Virus record (IMG/VR): IMGVR_UViG_3300017752_000062
Span: 1-35,974 of that record
Source: a virus
DNA length: 35,974 nt
Strand: one strand, 5' to 3'
A model generated the notes under the pieces. The model was not told where the DNA came from. It saw nothing but the letters and a program-made list of their open reading frames with translations, and did no database searches. Shown here one piece after another: positions 28,717 to 35,974 of the stretch (its first letter is position 1; each line of letters begins with the position of its first letter). A program made the position numbers and the translations under genes.

Positions 28717-29138
28717 TGACAAAAGAATATTTTCAAATACCACATACTGATATAGATAAGCATTGGGATTTATTTGCTGTATTAATACAAAAGGCTATAG
28801 ACAAAGTAGATAACAATGATTATAGTATTTTTGGAACATATCACAGACTTAAAACAAATCAATGGCAGTTGTTTTGTGTTTTAGAAGATAATGAATTAAA
28901 TTCTATTTTTGTTACATGTGTAACGCCTTTTGATTTAAACTGTTACTTACATGTGTGTATAACAACAGGTATAGAAGGTAAGAAAGTAGACTATCAATAT
29001 ATGTTAGACTGCTACAAAGAAATAGCAAGAAACTTTAACTGTAATAAGATTAGTGCTATGGGTAGAAAAGGTTGGAAAAGAATAATGCCTAAGTATGGCT
29101 GTGATGAACAGACACTGTTTACAATAACAATGGAATAA
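28716..29138 (+). CDS. GNAT-like or T7 gp13-like small protein (140 aa)
   Basis: The protein starts MTKEYFQIPHTDIDKHWDLF and has helices AVLIQKAIDKVDNNDYSI, strands WQLFCVLEDNELNSIFVTCV, a helix VDYQYMLDCYKEIARNFNCN and the end SAMGRKGWKRIMPKYGCDEQ, TLFTITME. The final (G)RKGW-R-M-KYG pattern recalls the C-terminus of GNAT-type proteins found in phages. Size and place resemble T7 gp13, the 138-residue internal virion protein A. No acetyl-CoA binding loop is clear. Either role remains a guess. It overlaps the preceding stop by one base. Confidence 0.5.
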   Translation: MTKEYFQIPHTDIDKHWDLFAVLIQKAIDKVDNNDYSIFGTYHRLKTNQWQLFCVLEDNELNSIFVTCVTPFDLNCYLHVCITTGIEGKKVDYQYMLDCYKEIARNFNCNKISAMGRKGWKRIMPKYGCDEQTLFTITME

Positions 29139-29144
29139 TATATT

Positions 29145-31127
29145 ATGATTATAGTAGAAAATAAAAATACCTTTGAAGATTTGTTAGGTTTAGAAATAGA
29201 AACAGAAGATAAGTTTCTAAATAAAAAACTTAACTCTCATGTTTGTTATAGCGGTGGTGGCGGCGGTGGTCAAAAACAACAAGACATTGCACCTACTTTA
29301 CGTCCTTATGTTACTGATGTTCTTAGCCGTGCTAAAGGACAAGTAGATGCTCCTTATCAAGCATATCCAGGTGAACGTGTTGTAGGCTTTACGCCACAAG
29401 AACTTGCGGCTCAACAAGGTATTCAACAAATGGCTGGTCAGTATGGTCTAGCATCTATGGCTCCAGGTCTTACATCTTCTGCTGCTTACTACAATCCTGC
29501 TTACAGTTATCTTGGACAAACGGGTCAGGCTCTTGGTGTTGGAGCGGGTGCTTTAGCTGAGTCTGGTGACATTCAACGTAATGCCGCTCGTGCTATTGGT
29601 TTAGATGAAGTTGGTAAGTTTGGTTTAACAGGCGAAGATATACAAAAGTATATTGACCCTTATCAACAAGCTGTAACTGATATTGATAAAAGACAGGCAC
29701 GACAAGATGCACTACAAACTGCGCAAGCTATTGGAGCTAAGTCTGCTGGTGCTGGTGCGTTTGGTGGTTCTCGTCAAGCTATTCTTGAGTCACAGGCTGC
29801 TTCTGATTTAGGTACACGTTTGGCAGATATACAGACTCGTGGTTCACAGGCTGCTTATCAACAAGCATTACAGACTGCAGCACAACAACAACAAGTAGGT
29901 TTAGGTGAGGCTGCTGCACAAAGAGCAAGAGAGCAACAGCTTGGTGCTGGTATTGCAGGACTTGCGGGACAGTATGGTCAACTAGCTGGTGGGCTAGGTT
30001 CATTATCTGGACAATACGGCTCACTTGGTCAGCAAGCTCTTGGTCAAGGTTATCGTGAACTAGGGTACTTATCTGGTGTTGGTGAGGCACAGCGTGGTCT
30101 TGGACAACAGCGTGCAGATATTTCTTTTGGTGAGTTCCAACAACAAAGAGATTATCCAATGCGTCAATTGGAAAGATATGCTGGTATGGCCTTTGGTGTT
30201 CCTTCTGGTTACTTACAACAGCAACAAGCACAGCCTTCAGGTTTCCAACAAGCTGTAGGTGGTCTTACTGCTGCAGCTGGTCTTGGTCGTGGTCTTGGAT
30301 TCTTTAAAGAAGGTGGTGATATAGGTAAGGGTGGTTTGTCTACTGTATATAGACAACCAGGTGGTACAGTTACAGGTAATAGTGTGCTTGATTTAGCTAA
30401 TGAAGAAGAAGTTTTAAAAAGACTTTTACAACTTGCAAAAGAAAGAAAACCTTTTGATAAAGAAGCAGAAGAGAAAAGAATTAGAGAAGATAAAGGATTT
30501 GCTATTGCTCAATTAGGTGCTAATATACTTGCTGCTGACCCTAGTCGTGGTGCGTTAGCTGCTATTGGTTCGGCTGCTCCTTCGTCTATTCAACAGCTTT
30601 CTGCATTAGAGAAGGAAAGAAAAGGAATTGAGGATGTAGCCAGAACAAAAGAACTGGAAGGTCTTTTAACAGAGGCAACTATTATTGATAAACTTAGAGA
30701 AGCTGAAGCAAGGAAACTAGAAGCAGGAGCAGCAGACCTTCCTTCTGATTATCAAGGTCTTTCAGATAGTGAATTTGATAGTTTCTTAAAGGAACTTACA
30801 GGACTTCCTAAAGCTCGTCTCTCTAAAAAATATGGAAAACCTCAAGATAAACAACTTTTATTAGGTCAGGTAACTAATTTAGTTTTAGCTGATGCAAGGT
30901 TAGGTGCATTAGGAAGAACTGTAACATCGGCTCAAATAGATAATGAAATTAAAAGACGAATGTTTAATGAATTAACTATATCTAAAAAACCTGATGATTT
31001 AGATTTAGATTTAGATATAGATGATGTTGATAAAAAAATAACGCCAGACGCAGCAAAAGACCAAGCAGCATTACTTAAGAATGACCTATCAAAAATACTT
31101 TTAGATGAGGAAGATGATATAAATTAA
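29145..31127 (+). CDS. Putative internal virion protein (660 aa)
   Basis: After a 34-residue head and a Gly run (SGGGGGGQKQQ, 36-46), the body is Gln/Ala/Gly-rich and helical. Signature phrases are YIDPYQQAVTDIDKRQARQD (169-188), GAGAFGGSRQAILESQAASD (202-221) and FQQQRDYPMRQLERYAGMAF (331-350), which I recall from podovirus structural proteins that enter the cell with DNA. A GG-linker FKEGGDIGKGGLS (387-399) follows, then a charged helical half and an Asp-rich stretch DLDLDLDIDD near the end. It corresponds in place to T7 gp14/gp15. The Shine-Dalgarno signal is weak. Confidence 0.65.
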   Translation: MIIVENKNTFEDLLGLEIETEDKFLNKKLNSHVCYSGGGGGGQKQQDIAPTLRPYVTDVLSRAKGQVDAPYQAYPGERVVGFTPQELAAQQGIQQMAGQYGLASMAPGLTSSAAYYNPAYSYLGQTGQALGVGAGALAESGDIQRNAARAIGLDEVGKFGLTGEDIQKYIDPYQQAVTDIDKRQARQDALQTAQAIGAKSAGAGAFGGSRQAILESQAASDLGTRLADIQTRGSQAAYQQALQTAAQQQQVGLGEAAAQRAREQQLGAGIAGLAGQYGQLAGGLGSLSGQYGSLGQQALGQGYRELGYLSGVGEAQRGLGQQRADISFGEFQQQRDYPMRQLERYAGMAFGVPSGYLQQQQAQPSGFQQAVGGLTAAAGLGRGLGFFKEGGDIGKGGLSTVYRQPGGTVTGNSVLDLANEEEVLKRLLQLAKERKPFDKEAEEKRIREDKGFAIAQLGANILAADPSRGALAAIGSAAPSSIQQLSALEKERKGIEDVARTKELEGLLTEATIIDKLREAEARKLEAGAADLPSDYQGLSDSEFDSFLKELTGLPKARLSKKYGKPQDKQLLLGQVTNLVLADARLGALGRTVTSAQIDNEIKRRMFNELTISKKPDDLDLDLDIDDVDKKITPDAAKDQAALLKNDLSKILLDEEDDIN

Positions 31128-31128
31128 A

Positions 31129-34100
31129 ATGGTAATGAGTTTTAGAAGTCAGACTTTTCATAATACTCTTGATGAGGTTACAGAAAAAATAAATGCAGGT
31201 GAATTATCTGCAAATAAAGATGCTATTACTGAATACATAGAAAACAAACAAAATATAAATACAGAAGAGTTTTTTTCTGCTAATAAAAAATATCAAGAAG
31301 CTGTAGGTAAAGGAGAGGTTGATTTTAGAGCTTTACAAGCAAGTGATAAAGATATAGAATATATCCCTGATAAAGCAATTGAATCTGCTATAAGAGCAGG
31401 GGGTAGATTTGTGGGTCAGATGACTCCAGAGTTTATTCAAGAAGGTTTAAAAGATATAGTACCTGAAGGTGCAGCCCAATATGTCGATGAGTTTTTTGAC
31501 CCATATCACGGCGATGGTTTGTATGCTACAGGAGAGCAGTTTGTCCCTGTGTTAGCTTCTTATATTACAGCAGGTGGGTTAGCTAAAAAGATAGGCACAG
31601 GTGCAATTAAAAGTATTAAAGGAAATAGCCCAGCAACACGTTCTTTAATGTCTAAGATAGCCAGAACTTCTGGTGAAAAAGGAAGAAAGCTAGGTAAGGC
31701 TGCTGGTTCAGGTGTTGCTTTTGCTGCTGGTGCTGCTGCGGTTGAAACAGCTGAAGATAATATTGCTAATGTTCTTAGAGAAACTTTTCCTGAGTCTACA
31801 GAATTTTTAGATAGACTAGCTACAGACCCTGATGATTCTTTTGCAGAGGCAAAACTAAAAGGATTTATGGCTAACTTAGGTTTGGGTGCTGCCTTTGCTC
31901 CACTAGCTGTTGCTAATGCTTACAAGAAACCTTTAATACAGGGTCTATCGTATGTAACAAGTCCTGTTGGAAAACTTTATAGTGAAACTGCCACAGCTGT
32001 AGGTCAACTTCCTGTGTTTAATAGTGGTCTTATTGCTCGTGGTTTAGGTAAACTTTCTTCTCGTATGGGTGCAGATGATACAATGCTTGCTTTAGAAGTT
32101 GAGGCAAGCCAAGCTGGTCGTGCCGCTCTTGAAAGAGCGAAAGGTCTTTCGTTAGATTTAAAAGATGCTGTAAAAAAAGAATACGGAAAAGAAACAGCTA
32201 GTATTACAGGCATTCTTGATGATGCTTTAGCTGGTAATCAAAGAGCGTTAAACTCTTTAAAAGAACCTGTTAAAGAAATTGTAAAAGAAATGCGTGGTAA
32301 TCTTACTTCTTTATCAAAAGAATTTGGTAAAGGTACAAAAGGTAATTTAAAAACTAAAGTAAATAAGAATGCAGATACATATATTACTCAGACATACGAT
32401 TTGTTTGAAGACCCTCAATATGCAAAACAAGTTTTAAAAGATTTTAAAAATTTTAAAAAGACTGGTAAAGATGTACAGGGTAAGTTTAGAAATGCTTTAA
32501 ACGCTATTAAAAGTTCTGGTGTAAAAGATGATGCTGCTGCTATGACAATGCTGGATGACTTGTTAAAGAAAACAAAAACTTCAGATGAAGCATTAGACAT
32601 GTTTCAAGGATTAACAGGATTTAGAAACTCTAATCTTTCTGTTAAAAGTGGATTTAAAAAACAAGAAAATATTCCTGATGGTATTTTAGATATATTAAAA
32701 CCTGGAAAAAATCCATATGAAAATTATATAAATACATTTACTAATTTATCTAATCTCACTGCTCAACAAAAATATTTAAAGGATGTAGCTTCACATTTAA
32801 AAACTAAAGGTCTTGTTTCTACAGGAGTAGGTACAGGTAAAAATGTTCATTTATCAGAAAATCTTGGTGATGTAATGAGTACAAAACTTGGTGCTATATT
32901 TGGTAAAGGCTCTTCTGAAATATTAGATAATCCTTTAGAAGGTTTATACACAACAGACGTATATAAGAACGCTATTCAAAACGGTTTAGATTTAATGAGT
33001 CCTGCAAATGAATTATCTAAATTGTTTATGAGAGCTAAAGGTTTTACTCAAACAACTCAAACAGTTTTAAGTCCTATTACTCACGGGCGTAACGTAATGG
33101 GTAATATGATTTTAACTGTTGCTAATGGAATGATTCCTGTATCAGGATTTAAAGAAGCTGCTAAAGCTATTGACGGGACAGGCATAGCTAAAAAATTATC
33201 TGGTATGTCTAATAAAGAAATAGCAGAACAATATGCAAGATACGTTGATTTAGGTATTGTCAATAGTAATCTTGAAGCTAATATTGTAAGAAGAAACTTA
33301 AAAGCTTTTGACACTGACGCTGAGAAGTGGATTTCAAATGCTTCTGTTGTTAAGCCAGTAAAAAAATTAAATAAAAAAATAACAGACTTATATCAAGCAG
33401 AAGATGACTTTTTTAAAGTAGCACATTTTGAAAATACAAAAAACTATTTAAGACAAAGTAAAATGTTTAAAAACTTTAAACCTAACCTTAGAGATATAGA
33501 CAGACAACTGACTAAAATTAGAAATAATCCAAAATTTAATAAACTATCAGAGGCTAAAGCCAGAGAGCTTGCATTAAAGAATGCAAAAGAAGAAGGGCTT
33601 GAAAGGATGGCTGCAGAAAGAACAAGAGATTTAATGCCTAACTATAATCTTGTTCCTCGTGCTATTAAAAGTTTACGTGGTATGCCTTTTGGTGACTATG
33701 TATCTTTTCCTGCAGAAATGACACGTATATCTAAAAACTTAGCTAAGTATACTTTAAAAGATTTAACTAGTGGTGATGAGGTTTTGTTTAAAGAAGGAGC
33801 TAAACGTGCTGCGGGTATAACAGCTACTGGTGTTGCAGGGGATGCGCTTGTAGATTTTTCTGCTCGTATGGTAGGATTAACAGAAGAAGATACAGATGCA
33901 GTTAATAATCTTGTTAGTTCATATGAGCATAACCAAGACCGTATATATTTAAGCGGTCTTTACGAAGATGATAGAGGGCATAAAAGAATAGATTATATTA
34001 ACCTTGGTCCTATTGACCCATTTTCTTATTTAAAAGTTATGGGTCGAGGGATGCACGAACTTATTGGTAGTGGAGAGGTAGACGATACTAGGTCAGCTGA

Positions 34101-34899
34101 AGAGTTGCAAAGAATAGGTGCTGGTTTATTTGAGTCTGCTGCTGGACCTTTTGTTGCACCTTCTATGATTACAGAAGCGTTTATTGAAACACTGGAAGGT
34201 AAAAGAATAGAAGAAGAAGGGAAGGGTGGGTTATCTAATTTAGATTATGTTCAAGCTGCTGTTGCTCCTCTTGTAGAAGTTGCTACTCCTAAGTTTGTGG
34301 ATATGATATTTAAAAGACAGGAGTACGAAAAAAGTCTTGCAAAAAATCAAGAGAAAGGTATTAATGTTGCTGTTAAACCAAACTCATTTGCCAGTTGGCC
34401 TGATGGAGAAACAGGTGATGTATTTTCTCCTGCAACTTATGGTATTAAAAAACAATCTTTAGATTTAACAGCAGGAACACGTTATGCTTTTGGAGATGTT
34501 ATTAGAGATATTGAAAATGCTGATAGCAGATTTAAAAAGTTTGTAGATAAAAATCCAAACTTAACTAAAGAAGACTATCCAGAACTTATTGATTTGTATA
34601 TAGGGGCAAATAATGTTAGAGTGGGCGAGCTTCAAAGACTGCGTTCTCTTACTGAAAACTACGAGCAACTTTATGGTGATATGTTTGACGACGAAGTGCA
34701 AAAAGGATTGTCATTAAAAAATCAATTTACAATTCCAGAAACTACTATGGACTATATTGCAAAGGCGCAACAAGGTGTAAATGAGCCAATACAATTTGAA
34801 AAAACAAATTTAAGATTGCAGGAAATAGGTTTGCCTGAAGAGTTATTTGAAACAACAGATAAAATTTATAACGTATATCAAGATGTAGGAATTGAATAA
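31129..34899 (+). CDS. Large internal/ejection protein (1256 aa)
   Basis: This is the largest gene in the window. The product starts MVMSFRSQTFHNTLDEVTEK and is mostly helical. It has a Gly/Ala-rich hydrophobic stretch (about 190-215, GKAAGSGVAFAAGAAAVETA) and a central block with FMRAKGFTQTTQTVLSPITH and GRNVMGNMILTVANGMIPVS. A later block has QAEDDFFKVAHFENTKNYLR and NYNLVPRAIKSLRGMPFGDY. These resemble large polyvalent-type domains of phage ejection proteins. Its length is close to T7 gp16 (1318). No lytic transglycosylase or protease motif is seen. It starts one base after the preceding stop. Confidence 0.65.
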   Translation: MVMSFRSQTFHNTLDEVTEKINAGELSANKDAITEYIENKQNINTEEFFSANKKYQEAVGKGEVDFRALQASDKDIEYIPDKAIESAIRAGGRFVGQMTPEFIQEGLKDIVPEGAAQYVDEFFDPYHGDGLYATGEQFVPVLASYITAGGLAKKIGTGAIKSIKGNSPATRSLMSKIARTSGEKGRKLGKAAGSGVAFAAGAAAVETAEDNIANVLRETFPESTEFLDRLATDPDDSFAEAKLKGFMANLGLGAAFAPLAVANAYKKPLIQGLSYVTSPVGKLYSETATAVGQLPVFNSGLIARGLGKLSSRMGADDTMLALEVEASQAGRAALERAKGLSLDLKDAVKKEYGKETASITGILDDALAGNQRALNSLKEPVKEIVKEMRGNLTSLSKEFGKGTKGNLKTKVNKNADTYITQTYDLFEDPQYAKQVLKDFKNFKKTGKDVQGKFRNALNAIKSSGVKDDAAAMTMLDDLLKKTKTSDEALDMFQGLTGFRNSNLSVKSGFKKQENIPDGILDILKPGKNPYENYINTFTNLSNLTAQQKYLKDVASHLKTKGLVSTGVGTGKNVHLSENLGDVMSTKLGAIFGKGSSEILDNPLEGLYTTDVYKNAIQNGLDLMSPANELSKLFMRAKGFTQTTQTVLSPITHGRNVMGNMILTVANGMIPVSGFKEAAKAIDGTGIAKKLSGMSNKEIAEQYARYVDLGIVNSNLEANIVRRNLKAFDTDAEKWISNASVVKPVKKLNKKITDLYQAEDDFFKVAHFENTKNYLRQSKMFKNFKPNLRDIDRQLTKIRNNPKFNKLSEAKARELALKNAKEEGLERMAAERTRDLMPNYNLVPRAIKSLRGMPFGDYVSFPAEMTRISKNLAKYTLKDLTSGDEVLFKEGAKRAAGITATGVAGDALVDFSARMVGLTEEDTDAVNNLVSSYEHNQDRIYLSGLYEDDRGHKRIDYINLGPIDPFSYLKVMGRGMHELIGSGEVDDTRSAEELQRIGAGLFESAAGPFVAPSMITEAFIETLEGKRIEEEGKGGLSNLDYVQAAVAPLVEVATPKFVDMIFKRQEYEKSLAKNQEKGINVAVKPNSFASWPDGETGDVFSPATYGIKKQSLDLTAGTRYAFGDVIRDIENADSRFKKFVDKNPNLTKEDYPELIDLYIGANNVRVGELQRLRSLTENYEQLYGDMFDDEVQKGLSLKNQFTIPETTMDYIAKAQQGVNEPIQFEKTNLRLQEIGLPEELFETTDKIYNVYQDVGIE

Positions 34900-34901
34900 T
34901 A

Positions 34902-35327
34902 ATGGAATACGACAGGGAGAAACTAATTGACCTTATTATCTATCACGAGGGGCTGGAGCTTAAACCTTATAGATGTACGGCTGGGCATCTCACGATTGGA
35001 ATTGGGCGTAATCTTGATGACCGTGGTATTACTGAAGACGAAGCCCGTTTTCTATGTGAGAACGATATTGAGATTGTTGAGCGAGAGCTTGTTAGAAAGT
35101 TTCCTTTTGTTGTGGGGCTTAGTGAGGTACGCATTAGGGTTCTTCTTGATATGGCTTTTAATCTTGGGATACCTCGTCTATCTGCCTTTTCAAATATGTG
35201 GGGAGCTTTGGAAGATGGAGACTACAAACAAGCAGCGGTGGAAATGCTCGACTCTCGATGGGCTAGACAGGTTGGACGACGAGCCGCCAAACTCTCACAA
35301 ATGATGGAGACAGGAGAAGACGAATAA
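34902..35327 (+). CDS. T4-type lysozyme (endolysin, GH24) with Asp-to-Cys change
   Basis: The 141-residue protein aligns with T4 lysozyme: LIIYHEGLELKPYRCTAGHL then TIGIGRNLDDRGIT, then a helical body with LLDMAFNLGIPRLSAF and WARQVGRRAAKLSQMMETGE. The catalytic Glu is E16 and the Thr is T31, but the position of T4 Asp20 is Cys25. Engineered D20C T4 lysozyme is reported to stay active, so the enzyme is probably functional. It cuts cell-wall peptidoglycan. No signal peptide is present, so a holin is needed for release. Base composition is G+C-richer than upstream genes, suggesting transfer. Confidence 0.85.
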   Translation: MEYDREKLIDLIIYHEGLELKPYRCTAGHLTIGIGRNLDDRGITEDEARFLCENDIEIVERELVRKFPFVVGLSEVRIRVLLDMAFNLGIPRLSAFSNMWGALEDGDYKQAAVEMLDSRWARQVGRRAAKLSQMMETGEDE

Positions 35328-35695
35328 TGTTACAAGGATTACTGGGGCCAATTGCAGGACTAGCTGGTACTTGGCTTGAAGGAAAACAAAAGAAAGCAGA
35401 AGCAAAGCAAAGGCTAGAGCTTGCAAAGCTAGAGGGCGCAGCTAAACATGCAGCCAGTGAATCAGCTTGGGAAGAGAAAGCTATGACTGCTTCACAGGAC
35501 TCGTGGAAAGACGAGTTGTGGACGGTTTTCTTTGTGTCTATGCTATGTGCTTGTTTCTATCCACCAGCACAGCCGTACATAGCAGAAGGTTTTAGGTTTT
35601 TAAGAGAGGATTGTCCAGAGTGGTTAAGCTGGGGAATCCTCGTGTCAATCGGCGCAAGCTTTGGTGTTAAGTCAATAGGCGCATTTAAAAGGTAG
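35327..35695 (+). CDS. Membrane protein, 3TM-holin-like (122 aa)
   Basis: It starts on the last base of the lysozyme stop (TAATG). The chain begins MLQGLLGPIAGLAGTWLEGK, has a charged helix KQKKAEAKQRLELAKLEGAA, a QDSWKDELW motif (about 57-65), then two hydrophobic segments (WTVFFVSMLCACFYPPAQ and LSWGILVSIGASFGVKSIGA). The SWKDE motif before membrane helices recalls the GTA-type 3TM holins. It probably forms or regulates the hole through which the lysozyme leaves. The other candidate is the 59-residue protein at 23525. Confidence 0.65.
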   Translation: MLQGLLGPIAGLAGTWLEGKQKKAEAKQRLELAKLEGAAKHAASESAWEEKAMTASQDSWKDELWTVFFVSMLCACFYPPAQPYIAEGFRFLREDCPEWLSWGILVSIGASFGVKSIGAFKR

Positions 35696-35705
35696 GAGAA
35701 GTACA

Positions 35706-35974
35706 GTGGAAAATTTTGACCCTGTTGCATATAGAAATCAGTTTAAATCGGATGGTACTGGATTAGCTGGTATTGCAGATGATTCTGTAAAGCCTAAAGG
35801 AGAGGAGACAGGAACGGGAACGCTACAACCTGCTGTTCATCCGGGTCAGAAAGATTTGATAAATACAGGTGATGGACAGCAAATGCCTAACTTCTATCAA
35901 CAACCCATGGGAATGATGCCGTTTGGTATGGGTGGTTTTAATCCTATGGGTATGTTTATGAATCCTTATGGTGG
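35706..35974 (+). CDS. Gly/Met-rich protein, 3' end cut off by window
   Basis: GTG 35706 has AGGAG seven bases upstream. The frame is open to the end of the window, 89 codons. It begins MENFDPVAYRNQFKSDGTGL, passes a Gly/Glu/Lys-rich linker, and becomes Met/Gly/Pro/Phe-rich (QQPMGMMPFGMGGFNPMGMF). This low-complexity tail is unlike any enzyme. It could be a structural or disordered virion protein. It has no family that I recognise, and its end is not in the window. Confidence 0.6.
   Translation, partial: MENFDPVAYRNQFKSDGTGLAGIADDSVKPKGEETGTGTLQPAVHPGQKDLINTGDGQQMPNFYQQPMGMMPFGMGGFNPMGMFMNPYG

Noticed and set aside
1-35974. CRISPR array, tRNA, rRNA, integrase or insertion sequence
   Set aside because: No regularly spaced repeats, cloverleaf-like sequence, recombinase motifs or terminal inverted repeats with a transposase were seen.

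Overview
The window is part of a tailed-phage genome, most likely an uncultivated marine podovirus-type phage. The evidence is a compact, AT-rich, almost entirely rightward block of virion genes: large terminase, portal, GroES-like co-chaperonin, scaffold, Mu gpT-type major capsid protein, head-tail adaptors, tail nozzle, many fibres, ejection proteins and lysis genes. I see no tail sheath, tape measure, integrase, tRNA, rRNA, CRISPR array or insertion sequence. Several small lysine-rich proteins look like types I recall only from marine phage metagenomes. The host cannot be read directly; a marine alphaproteobacterium is a guess.

Layout. Bases 1-1482 hold a leftward group of small genes: a truncated GP88-type protein, a 24-residue membrane peptide, 77- and 55-residue proteins, and a two-helix membrane protein. 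A perfect 52-bp direct repeat precedes two of them. Bases 1483-2195 are the only long non-coding stretch, a divergent control region with a leftward promoter, a leftward terminator, a candidate leftward small RNA and a rightward promoter. Bases 2196-8026 carry terminase, small basic proteins, the portal and the co-chaperonin. Bases 8122-11227 carry scaffold, decoration-like protein and capsid, closed by a strong terminator whose loop contains the -35 box of the next promoter. Bases 11338-16898 carry two head-tail adaptors around a cassette of very small lysine-rich proteins, a tail-anchored protein and two zinc-ribbon proteins. Bases 16899-25350 are a fibre region with three proteins ending in self-cleaving S74 chaperone domains, plus a small holin-like gene. 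Bases 25352-27466 hold the nozzle. Bases 27526-34899 hold four genes that resemble a T7-type ejection module. Bases 34902-35695 hold a lysozyme and a second holin-like protein, followed by a truncated Gly/Met-rich gene.

How it works together. TerL packages DNA through the portal into a scaffolded capsid. The adaptors and nozzle complete a short tail, the fibres bind the host surface, and the large internal proteins probably help DNA enter the cell. The rightward genes appear to be driven by a repeated sigma-70-like promoter of the form TTGNAT-N17-TATAAT, found ahead of most gene groups, and many genes are coupled by TAATG overlaps. The tail-fibre and lysozyme stretches are visibly richer in G+C than their neighbours, which suggests recent exchange.
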